Assembly (NCBI GenBank): GCA_013215275.1
Contig: JABSRF010000010.1
Location: 1-35,875, forward strand
DNA from: Oligoflexales bacterium
Lineage (GTDB): Bacteria; Bdellovibrionota_B; Oligoflexia; Oligoflexales; Bog-1112
Reading direction: 5' to 3'
Length of the DNA: 35,875 nucleotides
Shown: positions 8,715 to 17,194 of the stretch, piece after piece
Layout: the number at the start of each line of letters is the position of its first letter
Position numbering within the stretch: the first letter of the stretch is position 1
The notes under the pieces: generated by a model
The model's database searches: none
Seen by the model: only the letters and a program-made list of their open reading frames with translations
Told to the model about the DNA's origin: nothing
Made by a program: the position numbers and the translations under genes

Positions 8715-9971
8715 CTAATGCCGCCGGCCTTCCCGTAAACCATCCGTCGGTGAAACCCTTGTTGCTGTGATTGCTGGATAGATTCCTGCAACGGTCGCAA
8801 TCCCTATTCCACTCAAGGTCACCCCTAAATACACTCGCCAGTCATAACTAACTGGAAGGTTTGATAGGAGGTAGATGTCTGGGAGCCTGATAAAAGGTAT
8901 GGTTTCCAAAACCTTTGCTAAAAATAGAGCAAGTAGTACTCCTAGAATTCCTCCTATGGTTCCGATAAAAGTACTTTGCTTTATGAATAAAACTAAAACC
9001 TGACCGTTGGTTGCTCCGAGGGCTTTCAGAACTGCAATGTCTCTTTGTTTTTGGGTTACCGATACGAACAAAGTGGTCAAGATATTGAAGCTAGCTACGA
9101 AGGCAACCAGAGCGACAATAAGTCCAATGACTGTTCTTTCATTGCGCATAGCTTCAAAAATATTCCTATTATAAGATTGCCACTCTTTGATCGAGATTTG
9201 AAACTCCTGGGACATTAATCCTGCGATTTCGGGGCTATTGTTGGGGTTTTTGAGACCGATTTCAATCCCAGTGACGATATCCCCCATATTAAATAGCTCC
9301 TGGGCTGCTGGAATGCTAAGTATTCCAAGCTTATTGTCATAGTGTTGCAGCCCAGAGTCATAGAGACCGACTACCTTGAATGGTTTCAGCTGTCCAAATG
9401 GGTTATCACTTTCCATTTTTGGTGAAATAAGCTCGATTGTATCTCCAACGTTCACCTGCATAATTGAGGCAAGCCCTTTGCCGATTATGATCGAAGGCAC
9501 TTTTGGAAGAGATAATCCGTCTTCACTTAACTGAATCTCTGCTTGTAAGGAGTTTAAAGCAGTCTTCGGCCGAATAATATTTCCGAGGTCTTGAACATGC
9601 TTGCGCTTCTCTGGAGCAACTCCTTTAATAAGCATAGCATGAATGATGTAGTCTTTTCTTCCCATGGTATCAAAATGAACGAAGGGAGCTACGCCACTTA
9701 TGTATTTGCCAAATTTTTCCTCAATTGTTTTTTGCCACAAGTCCGGATTTTTGAGGCCAGCTGGAAAGCGATATGCCAAAATGTGCGCATTTGCAGCAAG
9801 AAAGCGACTTCTTAGTTCGGACTCAAAACCATTGATGACCGACAGTACGACGATCATCGCAGCAACTCCGATTGCAATTCCTATGATGGAGAGAAAGGCT
9901 ATCCAAGAAAAAAACCTATTTTCTCGGTTTGTTTTTAAGTATCTCATTGCTACAAAAGTCGAAATTGCCAT
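8715..9971 (-). CDS. lolC: LolC/LolE-family lipoprotein-releasing ABC transporter permease
   Basis: The 418-residue protein has the MacB-like periplasmic domain and FtsX-fold architecture of LolC/LolE: one N-terminal membrane helix (about residues 22-46, with the family sequence IGIAIGVAAMIVVLSVINGFE), a periplasmic domain (about 50-270), then three C-terminal helices. The block between helices, QRDIAVLKALGAT, is the classic cytoplasmic coupling region. The Lol complex extracts lipoproteins from the inner membrane for transfer to LolA and the outer membrane. The ATG at 9971 has GGAAGAG just upstream. The ATPase LolD is not adjacent. Whether a single permease plays both LolC and LolE roles (as in LolF systems) cannot be told here. 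Confidence 0.92.
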   Translation of the reverse strand: MAISTFVAMRYLKTNRENRFFSWIAFLSIIGIAIGVAAMIVVLSVINGFESELRSRFLAANAHILAYRFPAGLKNPDLWQKTIEEKFGKYISGVAPFVHFDTMGRKDYIIHAMLIKGVAPEKRKHVQDLGNIIRPKTALNSLQAEIQLSEDGLSLPKVPSIIIGKGLASIMQVNVGDTIELISPKMESDNPFGQLKPFKVVGLYDSGLQHYDNKLGILSIPAAQELFNMGDIVTGIEIGLKNPNNSPEIAGLMSQEFQISIKEWQSYNRNIFEAMRNERTVIGLIVALVAFVASFNILTTLFVSVTQKQRDIAVLKALGATNGQVLVLFIKQSTFIGTIGGILGVLLALFLAKVLETIPFIRLPDIYLLSNLPVSYDWRVYLGVTLSGIGIATVAGIYPAITATRVSPTDGLREGRRH

Positions 9972-10076
9972 TTCACTCTTCCCAGATCAAAGGTTTGCCT
10001 TCCGCTTATCATATCATCCTGGAAAGCGGAGTGTTATGGGTTACTCAGTATGCTCCATGGGCAGCTTCCAAATTCA

Positions 10077-11135
<1,059 letters not shown>

Positions 11136-11200
11136 AGTATGGTTTTATCGAGCCATAGAATCATAAATTTGATTTTTTTTATAGTCTGTTACTGCTAGAT

Positions 11201-11716
11201 ATGGGGCGGCATTTGCGAATACTAGGTATTGATCCAGGAACTCGGCTCATCGGCTTCGGCCTCCTGGAGTGTACGAGGATGGTTTCTCTTCAATCTAAAG
11301 ATTACAAGGTACTTGATGCGGGGGTCTTGAGAACGGACCCTAAATCTTGCTCATTATCGCGAGTGGGTGCAATTCATCATGCTATGTATGAATTGGCTGT
11401 TGAACTTAAGCCCAATCTCTGCGTGATTGAATCTGCTTTTTTTGGCTGCAATCCTCAGTCAGCTTTGAAACTTGGCCAAGCTAGAGGCGCTTTGATGGCG
11501 GCGATGAGCCGTTGTGAGATTCCAGTCAAGGAAATTGCTCCCACCAAAGTAAAAAAAATTATCACTGGGCATGGGCATGGAAACAAAGAAGAGATCAGCT
11601 TGGCACTTTCTCGATTACTGCAATTCAAAAAAGGGCGCCTCCCTTTTGATGTCACTGACGCCCTAGCGATTGCATTGAGCTATGGAATTAGTGGCGAAAA
11701 CCTTCAATGCGACTAG
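11201..11716 (+). CDS. ruvC: Crossover junction endodeoxyribonuclease RuvC
   Basis: RuvC resolves Holliday junctions by paired nicks, acting with RuvAB. The 171-residue length matches the family. The four acidic catalytic positions are visible: Asp11 in GIDPGT, Glu77 in VIESAFFG, and Asp150 and Asp153 in DVTDALAIAL. The conserved block QSALKLGQARGALM and the Lys-rich segment TKVKKIITGHGHGNKEEI are in the expected places. The ATG at 11201 fits the normal N-terminus (a short MGRHLR before the first strand). ruvA and ruvB are not next to it. It is divergent from hemB, with the hemB inverted repeat in the shared intergenic region. Confidence 0.96.
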   Translation: MGRHLRILGIDPGTRLIGFGLLECTRMVSLQSKDYKVLDAGVLRTDPKSCSLSRVGAIHHAMYELAVELKPNLCVIESAFFGCNPQSALKLGQARGALMAAMSRCEIPVKEIAPTKVKKIITGHGHGNKEEISLALSRLLQFKKGRLPFDVTDALAIALSYGISGENLQCD

Positions 11717-11826
11717 CTTCCTCCATAGAAAAATTTGCTTGTTCATGAAATAATGTCATCTATAAATCTCATCAAATTTTTATGCTAACTGAGCCTTGGA
11801 ACCTAGATGAGCTATGGGAGTTTTTA

Positions 11827-12654
11827 ATGCAGAAAATTTGCTTTTCTTATCTGATCCTAGGAGCGATTGGCCTGTGGCTCTGCTCCTTGCAAAATTATGC
11901 TCTGGGTAAAGCAGCAAAGGAGTACTATGTTTTTTCAGAAAAAGGTATGAAGCTAAGGGATAGCCCTTCTTTAGAATCTGCTTCTAAGGTCTTGCCCTAC
12001 GGAGCTAAGGTAAAGGTCATTAAGTTCAAAGCTTCAGAGCCTTTCGAGGTTAACCGCTTGACAGGGTACTGGTCCAAGGTTGAGGCGATTGATCCTAAAA
12101 CATCGACTCCTGTATTAGGCTATATGTTTAGTTCTTACCTCCTTCCGTATCCTCCTCCCACCAATAGGGAAATAGAGTCGCCACTCAAAAATTATCAAAA
12201 GCTCCTGGTGAAAAGTGGGATGGACGTTCAGATTTCAGTGGAGCAGCAAAATAAGCTTGGCCATGAGGTTTCCCCTGATGCCGTGACTTTACATCTGAGC
12301 TCATTGCAAGAGGCATTCGTGATGGCAAAACGCATTTATCGAATGCCGGACTCTTTCAAATTTCCCTCTATCTACCGAAATATCTATGTGAAGGCAGATG
12401 TGCTCGATAAGAAATCTGAAGATTGGAAAATACATGAGCTAAAGGTGGAGAGGGAAGAGGATAATAAAACCATAAAGACCCTCCACTATAGCATGAAGAA
12501 CTATACAGGGACGATCCATGCTTACGTGGAGCCTTTGAAGCAAGGTGGTTTCAAATTTAGCGAGTTCTTTGCTCCCCAAGGTGCCTTTGAACAGAAAGAT
12601 AAAGTGCAAAAAGGAAGTGCAAAGCAAGCTGTGGAGGAAAAAAGACAGGGCTAA
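11827..12654 (+). CDS. Secreted protein with bacterial SH3 domain
   Basis: With the ATG at 11827 (GGGAG 6 nt upstream) the product has 275 residues. An in-frame ATG at 11782 has no such site. The N-terminus is a signal peptide (a hydrophobic stretch including LILGAIGLWLCSLQNYA). An SH3b-type domain follows at about residues 30-115 of the mature region, with KGMKLRDSPSLESASKVLPYG at its start and GYMFSSYLLP at its end. The C-terminal 150 residues are not recognised and end in a charged Lys/Gln-rich tail. SH3b domains often bind cell-wall peptides. It converges on the NlpD-like M23 gene, so both may act in the periplasm, but that link is inference. Confidence 0.82.
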   Translation: MQKICFSYLILGAIGLWLCSLQNYALGKAAKEYYVFSEKGMKLRDSPSLESASKVLPYGAKVKVIKFKASEPFEVNRLTGYWSKVEAIDPKTSTPVLGYMFSSYLLPYPPPTNREIESPLKNYQKLLVKSGMDVQISVEQQNKLGHEVSPDAVTLHLSSLQEAFVMAKRIYRMPDSFKFPSIYRNIYVKADVLDKKSEDWKIHELKVEREEDNKTIKTLHYSMKNYTGTIHAYVEPLKQGGFKFSEFFAPQGAFEQKDKVQKGSAKQAVEEKRQG

Positions 12655-12674
12655 AAAACCTTCTCTAGGGTTTT
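12655..12674. terminator. Bidirectional terminator candidate between converging SH3 and M23 genes
   Basis: The arms AAAACCTT (12655-12662) and AGGGTTTT (12667-12674) pair with one G-T wobble around a CTCT loop. Read on the minus strand, the right arm ends in a T-run (GGTTTTTT). The element sits in the 10-bp gap between the two stop codons and overlaps the end of the M23 gene. Confidence 0.45.
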
Positions 12675-13168
12675 GGTGCTCGTAGGTATTTGAGAGGGTT
12701 CAGGGCTTCTTTATTTGCATTAAGGTACTCAAAATGAAGATGCTCTGTACTTGCGTTCCCAGTGCTTCCAGTTAGTGCTATGGTTTGACCCTTTCTAACG
12801 TAGCTATTTTTTCCAACTTTTAATTCAGAGCAGTGAGCGTAAAGACTAAAATGGTCCTTATGTTTTAAAATGATGCTAAGACCATAACCTGACATGCTAC
12901 CTGCAAAAACCACCTTACCCTTATCCACAGCATAGATGGAAGATCGGTTCGTGCCTTTTATATCGATCCCATTATGCATGCGGCCACTTCTATACCCATA
13001 AGGAGAAATAACCCTTCCCTCAGTCGGCCAAGTGAGGCCTGAGTTCGTTGAAAAGAGCAGGCCTTTGGGTTTTAAGCGATTTTTTTTGGCTGTCCCACCT
13101 GCGCAGGCTCCAAGTAAGATGCAGCTGGCAAAAGTGAGCATGCTATTACTGCAGGAATTTATGGTCAA
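12665..13168 (-). CDS. NlpD-like M23 (LytM) family lipoprotein
   Basis: This is a 167-residue lipoprotein: the signal ends in a perfect lipobox LGAC with Cys22. The M23/LytM domain spans about residues 45-165. The zinc ligands of active M23 enzymes are all present: His and Asp in HNGID, the His of YAHC, and the last His of HLHF. It could therefore cleave peptidoglycan cross-links, unlike E. coli NlpD, which is degenerate. There is no LysM domain. The start is a TTG at 13168 with GGAG 5 nt upstream; a later ATG lacks a Shine-Dalgarno. It follows surE by 20 bp, matching the common surE-nlpD order. It may act in daughter-cell separation or wall remodelling. Confidence 0.9.
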   Translation of the reverse strand: MTINSCSNSMLTFASCILLGACAGGTAKKNRLKPKGLLFSTNSGLTWPTEGRVISPYGYRSGRMHNGIDIKGTNRSSIYAVDKGKVVFAGSMSGYGLSIILKHKDHFSLYAHCSELKVGKNSYVRKGQTIALTGSTGNASTEHLHFEYLNANKEALNPLKYLRAPKP

Positions 13169-13188
13169 AGAAGCTCCAGTGAAAGCAG

Positions 13189-14097
13189 TTAAAAAAGGCC
13201 TTCAAACAACTCTGGAATTTTGCGGCTAAGCTGAGAGTTCGCTTCGCGATCCAAAAGTTCGGGTTTTAAGGCGCTGATTGCAACGAATCCATCGGCAACG
13301 GCATTGCAGTCTGACCCTGGGATATCCACAAAACGATGTGAGTCGGCGCCAATCCAGTAGTAAGGAAGGCCTCGCGGATCTTCTTTTCGCCAGTAGTGGT
13401 CATCGTAGATCCGGTTTCCACAGGTTGTAGACCTTACGCCTCGAACTTGTTCAAAGGGCCTAGCAGGAATGTTGACATTCAGCATCGTCCCTTCTTGAAG
13501 GTTTAAGTCTTTGCGTTTTTCTAGCAAAATTCTCGCTACCTTAGCGCTGGTCTCATAGTACAGGTCTTTTTGTCCGGGGCCATGGGCAGAAAATGCCATG
13601 GCTTTACAGCCATTTATGGTTCCTTCCATCGCAGCTGCAACGGTTCCAGAATAAAGGACATCAGTGCCTAAATTTCCGCCACGATTTATTCCACTCAGGA
13701 CCAGGTCTGGTTTTTCTTCTAGGATCGTATCAAGTGCAATTTTAACACAGTCCACAGGGGTTCCATCGACTTCGTAGATTTCTTCGCTATAAGGCTTAGG
13801 CTCAAGCTTTTGAATCCGAAGAGGCCGAGAAATGGTAAGGCAATGGCTGTTGGCTGAGCGTTCCATATGAGGAGCGACAATGGCAACCCTAGCAATTTGA
13901 GCTATTTCTTTTGCAAGTGCATGGATGCCTGGAGCATGAATACCGTCATCGTTTGAAATTAGTACGAATGGGAGCTGTGGCACAGGGTTCCTTTCCATGA
14001 ATGAATGATTCTGGGATGTAGGCCTTAGCCAGTTCAATAGGCGCCTAAATAGGGATAGACTAATGCCAAACGGTAGGCGTGGGGCCACATCCATCAT
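13189..14097 (-). CDS. surE: 5'/3'-nucleotidase SurE
   Basis: SurE is a metal-dependent survival nucleotidase/exopolyphosphatase acting on nucleoside monophosphates. The family blocks are clear: ISNDDGIHAPG near the start with the two metal-binding Asp residues, APHMERSANSH, DGTPVDCVKIA, and SGINRGGNLGTDVLYSGTV. With the ATG at 14097 the protein has 302 residues, including about 45 residues before the first core strand, longer than usual. An in-frame ATG at 13998 would remove most of this, but neither start has a Shine-Dalgarno sequence, so the true start is open. It is followed after 20 bp by the M23 lipoprotein; pcm and rpoS, common partners, are absent. Confidence 0.95.
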   Translation of the reverse strand: MMDVAPRLPFGISLSLFRRLLNWLRPTSQNHSFMERNPVPQLPFVLISNDDGIHAPGIHALAKEIAQIARVAIVAPHMERSANSHCLTISRPLRIQKLEPKPYSEEIYEVDGTPVDCVKIALDTILEEKPDLVLSGINRGGNLGTDVLYSGTVAAAMEGTINGCKAMAFSAHGPGQKDLYYETSAKVARILLEKRKDLNLQEGTMLNVNIPARPFEQVRGVRSTTCGNRIYDDHYWRKEDPRGLPYYWIGADSHRFVDIPGSDCNAVADGFVAISALKPELLDREANSQLSRKIPELFEGLF

Positions 14098-14208
14098 AGC
14101 TTGGCTAAGATAGTCTTAGTACGGAATAAGCCCGATGTCACTCATAATTCGTAGCATGGAGTGGGAAAAGTTTAGCCTCGGTTTAACTTAACAAATTTTA
14201 TCGAATTT

Positions 14209-16176
14209 CTATAAGGGGTTAAATGAGAAGGGGTAATTCACCGTCACCGATGAGCCTCCGCGTGGTCTTGGAAAGCTCCAGCGCCTCACAACGCTGGTCA
14301 CACAACCGGTCATGGCACCATCTCTGATCGTGGAGTTTTTAACCCTAGCTGAAGAAACACGGCCGTTTGTGCCTACGATAAATTGGACATTGATTTTTCC
14401 TGAAGCATTTGGGGAGCGCTGTAAAAGCTTCTCGTAGCAGTGGCGAATTTGGTTGAGCTGAGCCCTAATGACCCCTAAAATTTCTTCTTGTGACAATCCA
14501 CCTGACACCAATGGGTCACCTGCTCTTACGTTAACAGAAACAGGCCTTTTACCAGAACCGAAGGCATTTCCTAGCCCTTTTCCTTTACCTGTCCCGACCA
14601 AAGAGCCTCTGCCTTGTCCGAAGCTATTGACAGCATTGTTTGACCCTCCAATGCCAACAGATTTTGCACCAGTTGCTGAACCGCCAAGGCCGAATGTCTT
14701 ACGGCCAGAGCCTGCGCCGCCTCCGCCACCACCCTGAGAGCTACGAAACTTGGTGTGAATGGCTCCAGGACCTGTTTTCGAGCTAATTTTACCAACGCCA
14801 ACTCCGAGTTTGCTTAGGTTTACTCCTGAGCTTTTGTTGTTTTTTACCCCAGCAACCCCTTTGAGGTTTCTTTTTTGGTTTCCTTTACGGACCCCACCGG
14901 TTTGTCTACCAGACCCAACCTTACCCCCGGCAGGTTTTTTCTGTTTTGAGGCAATTCCCTTGGGAGGGGGGGGGAGTGCTGGCTTTGGCTTTGGTTTGCT
15001 CAGGTTGTCTTGCATATTAGCCTTAGCCACCTTCTTCTCTTGGGGAGGTTTGACTTGTGGCTTTTCTTTCTCTACGACCTTGGTCGGCTCCACTGGTTTT
15101 GGAGCCGGTTTAGGTGGTTCTTTTGGGGGGGGAGGTGGTTTCTGCACCTCGGCAATTTTTACCACATCAGGCTTAGGTTTTTTTACTTTTTTTAGTTTTT
15201 CGGGAACGTGAACAATGGACCATAGGTCATCGGTATCTTCCTTTGCGTCCTTTGGATCAAGGCTCCACAGGGTCAGTGTGAATATGCTGAAGAACAGCAT
15301 GGTGATGCTTATAATGCCCATAAAAAATTGGTCTTTTGGACCTGAACGAGGCAGGTTTAATGAAGGTGGTCGCATGAACAAGAAGAAGTAACGAATGGCT
15401 CCATATTTGATATGGGCTATGTCTCTTCTGCCCATGCTATGGCTGCCACCTTCAACTTTTTCAACGCTTCCACCTCTCCTTAAGCGAGCCGTCATGGAAG
15501 GAAGTAGCTTGAGCTTATACCCATCATCCCGAAGCTTTGCCAGCACATAGCTGCTCACAGCCTCGTCGCCTGCTGCGATAAAATGGCTTTTGGTGGGGTC
15601 TCCAATCGTCACTTTCTCATAGTCTTTATAAGACGGGTGAAAATGCTCGACTTCAATGATGGTGTCTCCCCAATAAGCTACCACCTCGAGGACGTCTCCA
15701 CTGGGCTTAGCATCTTTGGGAGAAAACAGTAGGTCATCTTTTTGTTGCATTATTTGGTTTCGCTTAGCTTGGGTTCCTCCCCTTCTTTGCATAGGGGAAC
15801 TTTGTTTAGGCGACTTTCTTCCAGCGGAAGCAGCTTTTGCTTTGTGAGGACTTTCTGCAACTGGAGTCGGGCTTTCTTCCTTTCGCTGTTCAAACTTTAA
15901 TTTGACACCTGCAATGGAGATTTTGTCTCCAGGCTTAATTTTTACTTCGACTGGGATCTTCTTTCCGTTTACTTCTACCCCAATTTCGGACCCGAGATCG
16001 GTTATTTGCCAGCTACCATCTTCAATCTGCTCAAGGAGTGCGTGGATTGGTTCGACTCCCTGAGAAGGTAAGATAATTTGGTTGGACAGAAGGCTTCCAA
16101 TCATCAGGGGTGATTGGTCTAAATTGACCCTTTGTTCATCTTGACCTGGAAGTTTAAAACGAACTTCAAATGGCAT
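14209..16176 (-). CDS. GltG-like FHA/TonB-type trans-envelope motor protein (AgmX/PglI C-terminal domain)
   Basis: The 655-residue protein has an N-terminal FHA-fold domain (about residues 5-95), a cytoplasmic region containing VVAYWGDTIIEVEHF, one membrane helix (about 285-307), a Pro-rich stretch (PPPPPKEPPKPAPKP near 350), a Lys/Gly-rich linker (about 400-545), and a TonB-like AgmX/PglI C-terminal domain (about 555-655). The last has the conserved pair RHCYEKLL and GCVTSVVRRW, likely a disulfide. This order matches M. xanthus GltG, an inner-membrane protein that transmits motor work to the periplasm. The FHA core is degenerate: the binding Arg, Ser and Asn positions read Ser28, Glu42 and Ile65, and only His45 is kept. 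It is the last gene of the eight-gene motor operon. Poly-C tracts are described separately. Confidence 0.85.
   Translation of the reverse strand: MPFEVRFKLPGQDEQRVNLDQSPLMIGSLLSNQIILPSQGVEPIHALLEQIEDGSWQITDLGSEIGVEVNGKKIPVEVKIKPGDKISIAGVKLKFEQRKEESPTPVAESPHKAKAASAGRKSPKQSSPMQRRGGTQAKRNQIMQQKDDLLFSPKDAKPSGDVLEVVAYWGDTIIEVEHFHPSYKDYEKVTIGDPTKSHFIAAGDEAVSSYVLAKLRDDGYKLKLLPSMTARLRRGGSVEKVEGGSHSMGRRDIAHIKYGAIRYFFLFMRPPSLNLPRSGPKDQFFMGIISITMLFFSIFTLTLWSLDPKDAKEDTDDLWSIVHVPEKLKKVKKPKPDVVKIAEVQKPPPPPKEPPKPAPKPVEPTKVVEKEKPQVKPPQEKKVAKANMQDNLSKPKPKPALPPPPKGIASKQKKPAGGKVGSGRQTGGVRKGNQKRNLKGVAGVKNNKSSGVNLSKLGVGVGKISSKTGPGAIHTKFRSSQGGGGGGAGSGRKTFGLGGSATGAKSVGIGGSNNAVNSFGQGRGSLVGTGKGKGLGNAFGSGKRPVSVNVRAGDPLVSGGLSQEEILGVIRAQLNQIRHCYEKLLQRSPNASGKINVQFIVGTNGRVSSARVKNSTIRDGAMTGCVTSVVRRWSFPRPRGGSSVTVNYPFSFNPL
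14966..14974 (-). repeat. Poly-C(9) tract in the GltG-like gene
   Basis: Nine consecutive G on the plus strand (C on the coding strand) encode part of a short Pro run in the periplasmic linker. Slipped-strand mispairing would shift the frame before the TonB-like C-terminal domain. Confidence 0.6.
15125..15132 (-). repeat. Poly-C(8) tract in the GltG-like gene
   Basis: Eight consecutive G on the plus strand (C on the coding strand) lie in the codons for the PPPPPKEPP segment, just after the membrane helix. Confidence 0.6.
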
Positions 16177-16212
16177 AAAGAACCTTCATTACTTTAAATG
16201 GCCCACATGGTT

Positions 16213-17184
16213 TTATCGTACGGATTCCAAAACTTTGTATCCTCGATTGTCCCATGAATTTGGACCTCCTCGGGTGTTTAACGCTTTACTAATCAGTTGT
16301 TTGGCTTTGGCAATATTCTTATTAGACTGCCACTCATGAACGCCACAGTTAAATAAAGTTGGTTTGTGTTTTGGGTGGCTTTTAAGTAGTTTGTTGCAAA
16401 GCCGACTGGTTTCCTGGGTGTTGTTCATCAATCTATTTGCGACTAGGAGTCCCGACTCGGCAAACCAGTCTCCATCAACCTGGGAAAGAAATCTTTTCGT
16501 TGCTTCAAAATGCCCAAACATCAAACTGATATACCCTATATTAAGCAATGCAGGAACGTAGTTCGAATAAGCCTTAAGTGATTCCTTCCAGTGAGCAACT
16601 GCCTCTGGAATCCGTCCATCCCTCATAGCCAAAAGTGCAATAGCGTTGAATGCTCCTGCTTTCACCTTTTTGTTTTTTGCAAGCTTGAGGTCGTTGAGTA
16701 AGAAAGTTGCCATTCCATATTGGTTTTGTTGGATGGCAGCCACAGCTATCTCAAGCCTAGCTAACTCAGAAACCTTTTGATGCTTTGTTCCCTGACGAGT
16801 TATTTCAGCAAGTCGTCGCATGTGGTTCAAAAGCCGATTCAATGGAACCCGAGCAATCCTCTCTGCAGCAATCAAGCTCTCGAAGTTAGAGATGGTTTGC
16901 CCTTTAGCTCCTCGAGCCTGCTGGCTAATTTTGTTAGCATAAGCTGCTGCTTTGTTGACAGCAGCTATCCTTGAGGTAAGAGGATTGTTACTAAGGCTGT
17001 GAATGTAGGTACTTCCTGTTCTGACAGGCCCTGAGTCTCCCCCACCAAAGCTAGGTGGTGAGGCTGGCTCACTTTTCTTGACTGAGTCGAGCCTGTCACC
17101 TCGCTTTTCTGATGGGGCTGCAGACTTACAACCTCCTTCGAGTGCAATTAAGATGTAGATGGCTGCTATGAAATAGCCTCGCAT
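16213..17184 (-). CDS. GltE-like TPR lipoprotein
   Basis: This is a 323-residue, probably outer-membrane-attached TPR protein. The signal ends ALEGGC, placing a candidate lipid Cys at 19, although Glu at -3 departs from the usual lipobox. A low-complexity Ser/Pro/Gly linker follows (to about 60), then TPR-type helical repeats (about 95-300), clearest around EAVAHWKESLKAYSNYVPAL and the following ALLNIGYISLMFGHFEATK. Size, lipoprotein-like signal, TPRs and position directly before the GltG-like gene match M. xanthus AglT/GltE, an outer-membrane lipoprotein of the gliding machine. It starts 10 bp after the long TPR gene and is part of the motor operon. The specific orthology is inference. Confidence 0.75.
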   Translation of the reverse strand: MRGYFIAAIYILIALEGGCKSAAPSEKRGDRLDSVKKSEPASPPSFGGGDSGPVRTGSTYIHSLSNNPLTSRIAAVNKAAAYANKISQQARGAKGQTISNFESLIAAERIARVPLNRLLNHMRRLAEITRQGTKHQKVSELARLEIAVAAIQQNQYGMATFLLNDLKLAKNKKVKAGAFNAIALLAMRDGRIPEAVAHWKESLKAYSNYVPALLNIGYISLMFGHFEATKRFLSQVDGDWFAESGLLVANRLMNNTQETSRLCNKLLKSHPKHKPTLFNCGVHEWQSNKNIAKAKQLISKALNTRGGPNSWDNRGYKVLESVR

Positions 17185-17194
17185 GCACCTGTCC

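Noticed and set aside
8555-8800. 81-codon minus-strand frame overlapping the ends of the LolC-like and orphan genes
   Set aside because: It overlaps two better supported genes in another frame and has no recognisable sequence.
14759-15211. Long plus-strand open frame opposite the GltG-like gene
   Set aside because: It is a Gly/Phe-rich shadow of the Pro/Lys-rich linker on the other strand, with no ribosome site or known family.
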